From Paenibacillus graminis (GTDB lineage: Bacteria; Bacillota; Bacilli; Paenibacillales; Paenibacillaceae): DNA of 64,000 nt. The position numbers and the translations under genes were made by a program. Below, one piece after another: positions 26,600 through 35,604 of the stretch (position 1 is the first letter of the stretch; the number at the start of each line of letters is the position of its first letter). The notes beneath the pieces are model-generated. The model saw nothing but the letters and a program-made list of their open reading frames with translations. It ran no database searches and had not been told where the DNA came from. The stretch covers positions 4,030,001 to 4,094,000 of the forward strand of contig NZ_CP009287.1 of NCBI RefSeq assembly GCF_000758705.1, given 5' to 3'.

Positions 26600-27751
26600 C
26601 TAGAGAATTTTGAGGAACAGGGCAATCACTTCTTCTTTGGTTGGAATGAACGGATTGCCGGGTGCGCAAGCGTCCTTCATCGAGTTCTCTGCGAGCAGGT
26701 CAAGATCGACCTCATTTACACCAAGCTCAGACAATTTGGACGGAATGCCCACTTCCTTGGAAAGTGCTTTGATCGATTCAATCACGAATTCAGCACATTC
26801 CTTATCGCTTTTCCCTTCAATCTGGAGTCCAATGGCCTTGGCAATGCTTCTGAATTTCTCCGGCACATGCTTCGCATTTTCTTCTTCCACGTAAGGCAGC
26901 AGCATCGCATTGCATACACCATGCGGCAGATCGTATACGCCGCCAAGCTGATGGGCCATCGCATGCACGTAGCCAAGTCCGGCATTGTTGAATGCCAGCC
27001 CTCCGAGGAAAATGGCATACACCATTTGCTCCCGGGCTTCAATATCATGGCCGTTCTTTACCGTCCGGGCCAGATTCGCGAAGATCAGCTCCACCGCAGC
27101 CAGCGCGGTTGCATCGGTTACCGGATAGGCTCCGGGTGTAACCAGGGCTTCGATGGCATGGGTCAGCGCATCCATCCCGGTAGCCGCGGTAAGGGCGGCC
27201 GGTTTGTCGATCATCAGCTCGGGATCATTGACCGAAATGGTGGCGATGCTGTTTTTATCAACCATAACCATCTTCACTTTGCGTTCTTCATCTGTGATGA
27301 CGTAGTTGATAGTGACTTCGGCGGAGGTGCCGGCGGTTGTATTAACCGCTATTATCGGCAGTGATTTATTTTTGGATTTGTGCACGCCTTCATAGTCTTT
27401 GATATGCCCGCCGTTGGTGGCGATAATCCCGATGGCCTTCGCTGTATCCTGCGGCGAACCGCCGCCGATGGAGATCAGATAATCGCAGCCCTGCGCATTC
27501 AGGAAAGCTACGCCGTCATGGACATTTTTACACGTAGGGTTCGGTTTGACTTCATCATAGAGAGAATATTCTATTCCCGCTTCATCCAGTACTGCCAGCA
27601 GTTTGCCGGCTATGCCGCTCTTGACCAGAAATTTGTCGGTGACCACAAGCGCCTTCTTCAGCTTCAATTCCTGAATGTAAGGCCCAATCTCCTTCAGACA
27701 GCCTTTTCCCATAATGTTGGTGGACGGAACATAATAGACATGAGTACTCAT
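26600..27751 (-). CDS. fucO: iron-dependent alcohol dehydrogenase, lactaldehyde reductase type
   Basis: A 383-residue group III Fe-alcohol dehydrogenase, like E. coli FucO, which reduces L-lactaldehyde to 1,2-propanediol with NADH under anaerobic conditions. NAD-binding is marked by ISIGGGSPQDTAK (about residue 95). The Fe ligands lie in the GMDALTHAIEALV, GYVHAMAHQLGGVYDLPHG region. It opens the rhamnose operon, consistent with redox disposal during anaerobic rhamnose fermentation. Start ATG 27751. The assignment to lactaldehyde comes from context; the family has broad substrates. Confidence 0.88.
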   Translation of the reverse strand: MSTHVYYVPSTNIMGKGCLKEIGPYIQELKLKKALVVTDKFLVKSGIAGKLLAVLDEAGIEYSLYDEVKPNPTCKNVHDGVAFLNAQGCDYLISIGGGSPQDTAKAIGIIATNGGHIKDYEGVHKSKNKSLPIIAVNTTAGTSAEVTINYVITDEERKVKMVMVDKNSIATISVNDPELMIDKPAALTAATGMDALTHAIEALVTPGAYPVTDATALAAVELIFANLARTVKNGHDIEAREQMVYAIFLGGLAFNNAGLGYVHAMAHQLGGVYDLPHGVCNAMLLPYVEEENAKHVPEKFRSIAKAIGLQIEGKSDKECAEFVIESIKALSKEVGIPSKLSELGVNEVDLDLLAENSMKDACAPGNPFIPTKEEVIALFLKIL

Positions 27752-27898
27752 TGATTGACCAGCCTCCCAGGCAATTTGTTAAAATGGTGGATCATTCATT
27801 AATGTTCTTCTTCGCAAGCTGGAAGCTCTATGCGGCTACGGCGCCTCAGGCTGGCCACTGAGTACAAAACAGCCGGCCGGCTCCGGCACCTCTCAAAA

Positions 27899-27912
27899 AG
27901 GTATCGCTTACA
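27899..27912. promoter_or_regulatory. cre-like site downstream of the rhamnose promoter
   Basis: On the minus strand TGTAAGCGATACCT matches the CcpA cre consensus except at two positions. It lies about 20 bp downstream of the predicted -10 element. Confidence 0.4.
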
Positions 27913-27932
27913 AACAAAGCATTAACATCCTC

Positions 27933-27961
27933 ATCGTATCCCCACAAATCTTTGTTGTCAA
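27933..27961 (-). promoter_or_regulatory. promoter of the rhamnose operon
   Basis: On the minus strand TTGACA (27961-27956), 17-bp spacer, TACGAT (27938-27933). The 362-bp space between fucO and the DeoR gene contains this promoter, its operators and the divergent regulator promoter. Confidence 0.75.
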
Positions 27962-27995
27962 CAAATAAAATATAAATTATGTTGTTTTTATTTGT
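27951..27995. promoter_or_regulatory. candidate DeoR operators between fucO and the regulator
   Basis: TTTGTTG-T-CAACAAA (27951-27965) is a perfect palindrome covering the -35 of the rhamnose promoter. ACAAATAAAA (27961-27970) and TTTTATTTGT (27986-27995) form a second inverted repeat extending toward the regulator. Repression by the adjacent DeoR protein through these sites is the simplest reading. Confidence 0.6.
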
Positions 27996-28113
27996 TTATT
28001 GTCTGTTTTGCAAAGAAACATCTATAGTTCACCTGTGGTTTTAGTATAATTCTTGCAAAACACAGATATTTAGGTCTATAGTTATTCCATATAGCTCCGG
28101 AAAGGTGATACAT

Positions 28114-28869
28114 ATGCTGGCAGCCGAAAGACGCAAAAAAATCATAGATCTTGTGCATCAGGATAAAAGGGTGCTCGTCTCCGATCTGAGCCGGATGTTC
28201 GAGGTAACCGAAGAAACGATCCGCAGGGATTTGGAAAAGCTGGAGAAGGACGGCATTCTAAGCCGGACTTACGGCGGGGCGATGCTGAACAGGCATACCA
28301 ATGAGGACTTGCCGTTTGTGACGCGCAATGCGCTTAACACCGATATGAAACGCAATATTGCGCTTAAGGCGCTGGATCTGATTAACGATGGAGATACACT
28401 GATGGTGGACCCCAGCTCTACTGCCTTTGAGTTTCTAAAGCTGCTGGGCAACAAAAATAATCTGACTGTCATTACAAATTCCATTAATATTCTGCATGAG
28501 TTCGCCAGCTCCGGCATGAATATCATATCCTCCGGCGGTTCACTGCGCCATCGTTCACTATCCCTGGTCGGGCCGGTCGCCCATGATACTATCCGGCGCT
28601 ACAACGTGGATACCGCAGTCATCAGCTGCAAAGGCATCGATATGGAGCGGGGAATTACTGATTCTAACGAGCCGGAATGCGAGTTGAAGAAACATATGCT
28701 GCGCCAGGCCCAGAAGGTTGTGCTTCTCGCCGACCATACCAAGTTTGACAAAACAGCGTTCACCAGGCTGGTTGATCTTAGCAGCATCGACGTGCTCATT
28801 ACGGACCGCCGGCCTGCGCAACCCTGGTTGACACGGCTGGCTGAAGAAAATATCGAGGTATTGTATTAA
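28114..28869 (+). CDS. DeoR family transcriptional regulator of rhamnose genes
   Basis: A 251-residue DeoR-type repressor. The N-terminal helix-turn-helix (VSDLSRMFEVTEETIRRDLEKLEKDGI) is followed by the sugar-phosphate-sensing domain with TVITNSINI, GGSLRHRSLSLVGP and LLADHTKFDK motifs. ATG 28114 is preceded by GGAAAGG; an in-frame GTG at 28105 overlaps that site. It is divergent from fucO-rhaB-rhaA-rhaD and close to palindromes overlapping their promoter, so local control, probably relieved by rhamnulose 1-phosphate, is inferred. A TATAAT -10 is visible at 28045-28050. Confidence 0.9.
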   Translation: MLAAERRKKIIDLVHQDKRVLVSDLSRMFEVTEETIRRDLEKLEKDGILSRTYGGAMLNRHTNEDLPFVTRNALNTDMKRNIALKALDLINDGDTLMVDPSSTAFEFLKLLGNKNNLTVITNSINILHEFASSGMNIISSGGSLRHRSLSLVGPVAHDTIRRYNVDTAVISCKGIDMERGITDSNEPECELKKHMLRQAQKVVLLADHTKFDKTAFTRLVDLSSIDVLITDRRPAQPWLTRLAEENIEVLY

Positions 28870-28870
28870 A

Positions 28871-28924
28871 AAGACCGCCCGGTCCCCTGCCATTTGTTGT
28901 GCAGGGAGCCGGGCGGTCTTTTTT
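28871..28924. terminator. bidirectional terminator
   Basis: AAGACCGCCCGG pairs with CCGGGCGGTCTT, with an inner CCCTGC/GCAGGG pair, then TTTTTT on the + strand; T-rich sequence also follows on the minus strand. It serves the DeoR gene and the converging gene at 28983. Confidence 0.92.
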
Positions 28925-28982
28925 GAACATCTGAATACACGGGCTTCGTTCAGGAACGGCACATTCGTCTTTCGTTTGCCGC

Positions 28983-30272
28983 CTACATCACTCCGCCTTT
29001 GGAAAGCATGATATTTAAAATCGCAGTATCGGTATCCGCCAGCCCTTCCTGAACCAGCCGCTCCATGTTGCGGATCGTATCTTCAACCTCTTCGAATATA
29101 ACACCGTCCTTCGTAGTAGGCGCAATGTCGTTCATCGCCAGTGTGGCTGCCTGGATGGCTGCATTGGTGGAGGTGGAGATTTTCAGCGCACAGGTTGATT
29201 TCGCACCGTCGCAGATCATACCTGACAAGGAAGCTATGGTATTCTGTATTCCATGCTTGATCTGTGCCAGGCTGCCTCCCATAAGGTAAATAATTCCGCT
29301 GTTCGCCCCTACCCCGCCTGCAATTCCAGAACCGCAAAGCGGCGAGAGACGCCCGATGTAATGCTTGATGTGGACAGTGACGAGATTGCTCAGTGCAAGC
29401 GCACGGGCCAGCATTTCCTTGTCCTTGCCGAGAAGCTCTGCCAAGGCAATCACGGGAAGCGTGCAGGCGATCCCCTGATTCCCGCTGCCCGCTGTAGTCA
29501 TCACCGGCATTGCGCTCCCGTCCATCCGCGCATCGGAGGCCGCTGCCGTCGCAGCGATGATCCGGCTGGCTATATCATTCCCGAACAAATTCACCGCTGA
29601 CTTCTGGCTCATCTTCTTGCCCACCTGCAGACCATAATTGCCCCGCAATCCCTCTTCAGATATAGCTTTGTTCATTCGGGCGCCTTCCAGAAGAAAGCTT
29701 ATATCCTGGAATGGAACCGCATCGATAAACTCGAAGATCCGGTCAACAGAACCGGCATAGGCCCCGGAATCCGATAGTCCCGGCTTGCCGCAGTCTGCTT
29801 TGGATTTAGGCGGAGTGATCTTTTCCCCGTCCAATGCCAGGAAGTCTATATGGGTATGCTCCCCGGCAATAATGGCAGTTGCCGTATGGTTCGGGGAATA
29901 CACCCGGGCTTCAATATATAATTTCTCGGGAGTGTCCTTCAGCTCTACTTCCAGAAGCCCCCGGTCAAGCAGCTCATTGGCCTGCTTCAATTCTGCCGGA
30001 GTCAGGTTAGACAAAATTTCGAGCTCCTTATGGGAACGGCCTACTACCGCACCGAGCGCTGCCGCAATGGGGAGCCCGGTCTGCCCGGTACCGGGAATGC
30101 CTACCCCCATAGCATTTTTAATAATATTGCCGCTGAGCTGGAGCTTGATGAATGTGATTTCTTCCTTCAGAAGCTCTGCCGCCAAGGAAACAGCGTAAGC
30201 AACTGCAATCGGTTCGGTACATCCTTCAGCCGGAACTACTTCCTTATGCAAAATTTCCAATAAGCTCGACAT
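28983..30272 (-). CDS. UPF0597/L-cysteine desulfidase-like protein (CyuA/serine dehydratase alpha fold)
   Basis: A 429-residue protein of the UPF0597 family, which includes L-cysteine desulfidases. These split cysteine to pyruvate, ammonia and sulfide with a labile [4Fe-4S] cluster. Candidate Cys ligands are in VVPAEGCTEPIAVAYAV (residue 18), LSPLCGSGIAGGVG (about residue 314) and MICDGAKSTCALKI (about residues 350-358). The ATG at 30272 follows TAGGAG. It stands alone between convergent terminators, next to fdhD. If active it could supply sulfide for Fe-S and hydrogenase cofactor assembly, but this is only suggested by position. Confidence 0.82.
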   Translation of the reverse strand: MSSLLEILHKEVVPAEGCTEPIAVAYAVSLAAELLKEEITFIKLQLSGNIIKNAMGVGIPGTGQTGLPIAAALGAVVGRSHKELEILSNLTPAELKQANELLDRGLLEVELKDTPEKLYIEARVYSPNHTATAIIAGEHTHIDFLALDGEKITPPKSKADCGKPGLSDSGAYAGSVDRIFEFIDAVPFQDISFLLEGARMNKAISEEGLRGNYGLQVGKKMSQKSAVNLFGNDIASRIIAATAAASDARMDGSAMPVMTTAGSGNQGIACTLPVIALAELLGKDKEMLARALALSNLVTVHIKHYIGRLSPLCGSGIAGGVGANSGIIYLMGGSLAQIKHGIQNTIASLSGMICDGAKSTCALKISTSTNAAIQAATLAMNDIAPTTKDGVIFEEVEDTIRNMERLVQEGLADTDTAILNIMLSKGGVM

Positions 30273-30508
30273 ATGGATTCTCCTACTCTCTTTTTCCTCT
30301 GTTCTCTCTGTTCCAGAAGTTTATTTCTATATAGTATATCAGCAGCAAGCTCCAGGGAACCCCTTATCTGGTCCTGCAGCCAGGATTGTGAGATCTGAAA
30401 TTGACAGGCTTTGGAAAACGTGATGTAGTAGGGTTTAGCAGTATAGTAATTTTTAACATTTTAAGTTATTTTTACATCTCTAAAATTTTACATATTGGGA
30501 GGATACCC

Positions 30509-31327
30509 ATGGAACAGCATTCGGAACAGCATGGAAGCATCATCCGCTACCGCAGCGGCCGGCTCAGCCGGGAAGAGGATACGATTGTGGCGGAGCACCC
30601 GGTGACAGTCAAAATTAACGGCGAAGAATTCATTACCCTGGTTTGTACCCCGGAGTATATCGAGGATATGGTTGTCGGATATTTGGCATCGGAAGGCATT
30701 ATCCGGGGAATGCAGGATATTCAGCAGTTATGGACGCAGGAAAAAGAAGGCTTTGTACATGTAACTACAGACCGTTGGAACCCGCTCCACCGCCAGCTTT
30801 TCGCCAAACGTTATGTCACCTCCTGCTGCGGGTCCAGCCGCCACGGGTTCGTCTATGTCAATGATGCACGGACCGCCAAAAGCAAAACCGGAGTTCATAC
30901 GCTGCTTACTTTTGATGATTGCTTCCGCCTCATGGATGAGGTGCTTAGCGGCGCAGAGCTGTTCCACCGGACTGGTGGCGTACACTGCGCCGCACTCTGC
31001 AATACGGAAGGGGTAGTGCTCTCCCGCACGGACATTGGACGCCACAATGCGCTGGACAAAATTTACGGTCACTGCCTCAAAACAGGCATCGATCCCAGCA
31101 ACCAGATCATCGCCTTCAGCGGCCGCATTTCTTCGGAGATATTGCTCAAGGCTGCCAAAATCGGCTGTGAGATCATTTTATCCAAATCCGCTCCTACGGG
31201 CCTGGCTGTTGAACTGGCAGAGCAGCTGGGGATCACCGCAGTAGGTTTCATCCGGCAGAATTCCTGCAATGTATATACGCATCCCGAGCGGATCAGCGAC
31301 CTGGGACCACTGGAAATGAAACTATAA
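30509..31327 (+). CDS. fdhD: FdhD sulfurtransferase for formate dehydrogenase
   Basis: A 272-residue FdhD protein, required to sulfurate the Mo cofactor of formate dehydrogenase using sulfur from a cysteine desulfurase. The conserved Cys region reads VTSCCGSSRHG (about residue 109), two adjacent Cys rather than a CxxC, and the GGVHCAAL, SRTDIGRHNALDKIYG and LSKSAPTGLAVELAE segments are all present. ATG 30509 lies six bases after GGGAGG; the frame remains open upstream to 30401 without a site. A weak promoter (TTGACA 30401, TGTAGT 30424) is visible. It fits the FdhF gene near 42 kb and opens the fdhD-hydE-hydG set. Confidence 0.95.
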   Translation: MEQHSEQHGSIIRYRSGRLSREEDTIVAEHPVTVKINGEEFITLVCTPEYIEDMVVGYLASEGIIRGMQDIQQLWTQEKEGFVHVTTDRWNPLHRQLFAKRYVTSCCGSSRHGFVYVNDARTAKSKTGVHTLLTFDDCFRLMDEVLSGAELFHRTGGVHCAALCNTEGVVLSRTDIGRHNALDKIYGHCLKTGIDPSNQIIAFSGRISSEILLKAAKIGCEIILSKSAPTGLAVELAEQLGITAVGFIRQNSCNVYTHPERISDLGPLEMKL

Positions 31328-31373
31328 AACAAGCAATTTCAAGCATAAAACTCACTGTTCTGTAAATTTACTT

Positions 31374-31391
31374 TTGTTACAATATTTACAA
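31374..31391. promoter_or_regulatory. Rex-like operator candidate before hydE
   Basis: TTGTTACAATATTTACAA keeps the TTGT/ACAA ends and 18-bp size of the Rex box, with an imperfect inner half-site. It lies about 25 bp before hydE and shares the 13-mer ACAATATTTACAA with the fdhF upstream region. Confidence 0.4.
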
Positions 31392-31414
31392 GCCGTGTAA
31401 AACGTCAAGTGATC

Positions 31415-32515
31415 ATGATTGGACAGCCGAAGGGGGAATGCACAACGTACCCGATATTGGAACAATTAGCGTCTGGCGGATCTGTGAGTCAGCAGGAATT
31501 GGCTGACCTGATCAGCCATCTTGATGGAGATCTCCGAAGGCGGCTGCATGATCTGGCCCATAAGACAAGAATTACAGCCTACGGTACAGCCGTTTACTTG
31601 CGCGGACTGATCGAATTCTCAAATATATGCAAACAAAACTGCCTGTACTGCGGCCTGCGTTCCGGCAATAAAGCCGTAAGCCGTTACCGTCTGCAGCCGG
31701 AAGAGATTGTGGATTGCTGCCGGGAGGGCTACGCCTTGGGCTACCGCACGTTTGTGCTGCAAAGTGGTGAAGACGACTGGTATACCACGGAAAAGCTGGT
31801 GCAGTTGATCACATCGGTCAAACAGCTGTACCCTGATGCTGCGCTGACCCTTTCGGTCGGCGAGCGGGATGATGAGTGTTACACAAGGCTGTATGCGGCG
31901 GGTGCAGACCGTTTTTTGCTGCGTCATGAAACTGCCTCTGCCCCACTGTACCGTGCACTCCATCCTACGATGGAGTATTCGGACCGCCGGGACCGCTTAA
32001 GCTCCCTCCAGCGGATCGGCTATCAGGTAGGAGCGGGATTCATGGTCGGCCTGCCCGGGCAGACTGCTGCCGACTTGGCGGACGATCTGCTGTATCTGCA
32101 GGAGCTGCAGCCGGATATGATCGGCATCGGGCCTTTTTTGCCGCACCGGGATACGCCGCTTAGGGACGAGCTTCCGGGAACGGTAGAGAACACGCTCGAC
32201 ATGATTGCCCTGGCCCGGCTGATGGTGCCGGATGCCCTGATTCCGGCGACTACCGCGATGGGCACAGTCCATCCGAACGGACGGGAGCTGGCGCTGCAGG
32301 CTGGAGCGAATGTCTTGATGCCCAATCTTTCCCCAATGTCCGTACGCGGCAAATATATGCTCTACAATAACAAAATCTGTACAGGCGACGAATCCGCCCA
32401 GTGCAGGTTCTGTCTGGAGCAGCGGGTGAAGTCCGCCGGCTTCCATGTGGAAATGGGACGGGGCGACAGCTTAAAGCATCTCTCCCGCTCCCTCCAGGAA
32501 CATAGATTCACCTGA
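31415..32515 (+). CDS. hydE: [FeFe]-hydrogenase maturase HydE (radical SAM)
   Basis: A 366-residue radical SAM enzyme of the biotin synthase-like group. The SAM-cluster motif is CKQNCLYC (about residue 70), followed by GYRTFVLQSGEDDW, and the C-terminal region with CTGDESAQCRFC resembles the second, non-essential cluster site of some HydE proteins. HydE processes an Fe-cysteine-CO-CN synthon on the way to the H-cluster 2Fe subunit. The start is uncertain: ATG 31415 or GTG 31409, both with weak ribosome-binding sites. It lies 34 bp before hydG, and fdhD precedes it by 87 bp. Confidence 0.92.
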   Translation: MIGQPKGECTTYPILEQLASGGSVSQQELADLISHLDGDLRRRLHDLAHKTRITAYGTAVYLRGLIEFSNICKQNCLYCGLRSGNKAVSRYRLQPEEIVDCCREGYALGYRTFVLQSGEDDWYTTEKLVQLITSVKQLYPDAALTLSVGERDDECYTRLYAAGADRFLLRHETASAPLYRALHPTMEYSDRRDRLSSLQRIGYQVGAGFMVGLPGQTAADLADDLLYLQELQPDMIGIGPFLPHRDTPLRDELPGTVENTLDMIALARLMVPDALIPATTAMGTVHPNGRELALQAGANVLMPNLSPMSVRGKYMLYNNKICTGDESAQCRFCLEQRVKSAGFHVEMGRGDSLKHLSRSLQEHRFT

Positions 32516-32549
32516 TCCTAAAGATAAACACAGAAAGAAGTGGATAAGA

Positions 32550-33965
32550 GTGAGCAAAGTGAATGAACGCCAGACGGCGGATTTTATACAAGACGAGGAA
32601 ATTATGGAAGCCTTGCAGTATGGCGCGGATGCAGCAGCCGACCCGCACATCATAGCAGCCATCCTGGAAAAAGCAAAGGCCTGCAAGGGCTTAAGCTCCC
32701 GGGAAGCAGCCGTGCTGCTCCATGTGGAGGACAAGGAAACGCTGGAGCAGTTGTTCCGGGTATCCCGGGGCATTAAGGAACAGATATACGGCAACCGGAT
32801 CGTCCTGTTTGCACCGCTGTATGTCAGCAACTACTGTGTTAATAATTGTGTATACTGCGGATACAAACATTCCAATTCGGAGTTTGCGCGCAGCCGCCTG
32901 AATGCTGAAGAGATTGCCGAAGAGGTCAAGGTCCTCCAATCGCTTGGACATAAAAGACTGGTACTTGAGGCCGGCGAAGATCCCCGCAACTGCTCCATCG
33001 ACTACATTATTGACTGTATCCAGACCATCTATGACACCAAGCTCGACAACGGCAGCATCCGGCGGATTAACGTTAACATTGCTGCAACCACCGAGGACGA
33101 TTACCGGAGACTGGCGGATGCCGGAATCGGCACCTATATCCTCTTCCAGGAGACGTATCACCGGCCCAGCTACCGGCATTACCATCCCCAGGGACCCAAA
33201 ACTGATTACGATTGGCACACGACGGCCATGGACCGGGCCATGCGCGCCGGCATAGATGATGTCGGCATTGGGGTTCTGTATGGCCTTTATGACCATAAAT
33301 ATGAGACCATAGCCATGCTGAAGCATGCTGAGCATCTCGAGCAGGCCTTCGGCTGCGGCCCGCATACGATCTCTGTCCCCCGCTTGCGCGCAGCCGAGAA
33401 CGTGAATCTGGACAATTACCCCCATCTGGTCAGCGATGCGGATTTTGCCAGAATCGTTGCGGTGCTGAGAATGGCTGTACCCTATACCGGGATGATCCTG
33501 TCCACCCGCGAGGATTCTGAATTTCGCGATCAGATCATCAGGCTCGGCATCTCACAGATCAGCGCAGGTTCAGCGACTGGTGTCGGTGCCTATAGTGTCA
33601 ATAAGAACAAGGAAGATACTCCGCAGTTCACTGTCGGCGACCACCGCTCGCCCATGGAAATTATCAAAAGCCTGTGCAAGGACGGGTATGTGCCCAGCTA
33701 CTGCACAGCCTGCTACCGGGAAGGCCGTACCGGTGACCGCTTCATGCAGCTGGCCAAATCGGGGCAGATTCACAATGTCTGCCAGCCGAATTCGCTGATG
33801 ACCTTCCAGGAGTACCTGCTGGATTATGCCGATGAGGAAATGCGTGCCATCGGTGAGCAGACGATCCGTGAGAATCTGGAGCGCATTCCGCGGGAAGGCG
33901 TCAAAAAAGCTACCCGGGAGCAACTTCAGCGGATTCATGCGGGGGAGAGGGATTTGCGGTTCTAG
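32550..33965 (+). CDS. hydG: [FeFe]-hydrogenase maturase HydG (tyrosine lyase)
   Basis: A 471-residue ThiH-like radical SAM protein that cleaves tyrosine to give the CO and CN ligands of the H-cluster. The radical SAM motif is CVNNCVYCGYKH (about residue 95) and the C-terminal auxiliary cluster motif CTACYREGRTGDRFMQLAK (about residue 385) is intact, which separates HydG from ThiH. GTG 32550 is used; a second in-frame GTG follows at 32559. It ends the + strand set and faces hydF across a terminator region. Confidence 0.95.
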   Translation: MSKVNERQTADFIQDEEIMEALQYGADAAADPHIIAAILEKAKACKGLSSREAAVLLHVEDKETLEQLFRVSRGIKEQIYGNRIVLFAPLYVSNYCVNNCVYCGYKHSNSEFARSRLNAEEIAEEVKVLQSLGHKRLVLEAGEDPRNCSIDYIIDCIQTIYDTKLDNGSIRRINVNIAATTEDDYRRLADAGIGTYILFQETYHRPSYRHYHPQGPKTDYDWHTTAMDRAMRAGIDDVGIGVLYGLYDHKYETIAMLKHAEHLEQAFGCGPHTISVPRLRAAENVNLDNYPHLVSDADFARIVAVLRMAVPYTGMILSTREDSEFRDQIIRLGISQISAGSATGVGAYSVNKNKEDTPQFTVGDHRSPMEIIKSLCKDGYVPSYCTACYREGRTGDRFMQLAKSGQIHNVCQPNSLMTFQEYLLDYADEEMRAIGEQTIRENLERIPREGVKKATREQLQRIHAGERDLRF

Positions 33966-34290
33966 CGTGAATGTGCCGGAAGAAGAGCTGACATACCGGA
34001 ATTGAGAAAACGGCTGCGCCGCCCAACAATGGGCAGTGCAGCCGTTTAAGCAGGATTGCCTGGGGGAGCTGAAGTTCTTCTCACGGAGTTGGCTGTTCCC
34101 CGGTATGTGCTATACCATTTAAACTTGAAAGTGCAGAAATGAAGGTTACGAATTTCAATTTATCATCTCAAACCGTACACCTGCATTAACCCCAACGAAG
34201 AAATAACACCATTGGATACAATAAAAAAGTAATGAGATCCACTTAATCAGAGTCTCATTACTCTTGAATTCCAAACAGTCGCCGCCTACT
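33966..34290. other. convergent intergenic region with two terminators
   Basis: No gene. AAACGGCTGC/GCAGCCGTTT at 34008-34047 forms a stem behind hydG, without a long T-run. AGTAATGAGA/TCTCATTACT followed by TTTTTT on the minus strand (34226-34263) terminates the fdhF-hydF operon. Confidence 0.75.
34226..34263 (-). terminator. terminator of the fdhF-hydA-hydF operon
   Basis: On the minus strand AGTAATGAGA pairs with TCTCATTACT and is followed by TTTTTT, 28 bp past the hydF stop. Confidence 0.85.
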
Positions 34291-35604
34291 TCAGGCTATG
34301 GGCAGGGACATGGTATCCGGCCTCCGGCTTTGGCGGGCATTGCCGGAATCACCATCCTCCCAAGCCAGCATAGCCGACGGGAACATCTCAATGGCCCGGG
34401 GAAAAACACCCTGTACATAGGCGATAAACACACCGTAATTGACAATCGGCACACCGGCTGCTTCCGCTTCATCCAATCTCCGCAGCATCGCCCTGCGGTT
34501 CAGCATGCAGGCACCGCAGTGGATGATCAGCGAATACTGCTCCAGATCCGCAGGGAATTCACTCCCTGCCGCATGGTCGATAATCAGTTGTCTGCCCGTG
34601 ATCTCCCGCAGCCAACGGGGAATCTTGACAGAGCCGATGTCATCGGACTGACGATGGTGCGTGCAGGCTTCGGCAATCAGGACCCGGTCCCCGTCTTTCA
34701 GTCTGGTGATGGAGCGTGCTCCGCTGACCAGCCGGGGAAGATCCCCTTTGTACCGGGCAAACAGAATGGAGAACGAAGTAAGCGGCACATCCGGAGGTGT
34801 ATCCGCCTGAACCTTCAGAAATACCTGTGAATCCGTGATGATAATACGCGGCTTGCCGGTCAATTGGGACAGGGTGTGGCTCAGTTCCTGCTCCTTAGTG
34901 ACCACTACCAATGCATCACATTCCATAATATCGCGGATGGTCTGCTGCTGAGGGAGAATCAGCCTTCCCTTCGGGGCAGCCTTGTCAATCGGCACCACCA
35001 GCACGGCCACTTCGCCGGGGCTCAGCAGATCCCCAACCAGCCGGAAACGCTGCTCCTCCTGGGCGAGACTTTCTGCTGCCGCCCTCTTCAGCGCCCCGAT
35101 TCCGCTTCCGCTCAGTGTACTCACCGGGAACAGCCGGATGGAAGAGCCGGCTTCCAGCAGCGAGGCTATCCAGTTGCAGCGTTCTTCGAGCGACGGCGGG
35201 TCAGAAGTGATCCGATCGATTTTATTTAGTACAATCATAACATTTGTTCCAGCTGCAGCCAGGCTCTGCAGCAGTTCCCTTTCGAAATCCCCCGCTCCTG
35301 CCTCTGCATCTACCACGAGGATCGCCAAATCTGTTTTTTTCAGAACATGCAGTGTTTGGCGGATACGTTGCTCACCAAGCTCCCCCGTGTCATCCAGCCC
35401 CGCAGTGTCGATCAGTACAACCGGACCTGCCGGTAGCAGCTCCATAGGCCGGTACACGGGATCCGTTGTCGTCCCGCTTACCGGGGAGACGATGGACACT
35501 TCCTGTCCGCAGAACGCATTAATCAGACTTGATTTGCCGGCATTACGGCGGCCAAAAACGGCAATATGCGCTCTTTCTCCACGCGGAGTATCATTTACGC
35601 TCAT
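34291..35604 (-). CDS. hydF: [FeFe]-hydrogenase maturase HydF (GTPase scaffold)
   Basis: A 437-residue HydF, the scaffold that assembles the 2Fe subcluster and delivers it to HydA. The N-terminal Era-like GTPase has GRRNAGKSS (P-loop, about residue 18), DTAGLDD and NKID motifs. The C-terminal Fe-S ligands are visible as EACTHH (about residue 318) and IIHCGACMLNRRAM (about residue 368), the CxH and HCxxC pattern of HydF. Its start overlaps the aspA stop by 4 bp, so it is translationally coupled to aspA and is the last gene of the long minus-strand operon. Confidence 0.95.
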   Translation of the reverse strand: MSVNDTPRGERAHIAVFGRRNAGKSSLINAFCGQEVSIVSPVSGTTTDPVYRPMELLPAGPVVLIDTAGLDDTGELGEQRIRQTLHVLKKTDLAILVVDAEAGAGDFERELLQSLAAAGTNVMIVLNKIDRITSDPPSLEERCNWIASLLEAGSSIRLFPVSTLSGSGIGALKRAAAESLAQEEQRFRLVGDLLSPGEVAVLVVPIDKAAPKGRLILPQQQTIRDIMECDALVVVTKEQELSHTLSQLTGKPRIIITDSQVFLKVQADTPPDVPLTSFSILFARYKGDLPRLVSGARSITRLKDGDRVLIAEACTHHRQSDDIGSVKIPRWLREITGRQLIIDHAAGSEFPADLEQYSLIIHCGACMLNRRAMLRRLDEAEAAGVPIVNYGVFIAYVQGVFPRAIEMFPSAMLAWEDGDSGNARQSRRPDTMSLPIA

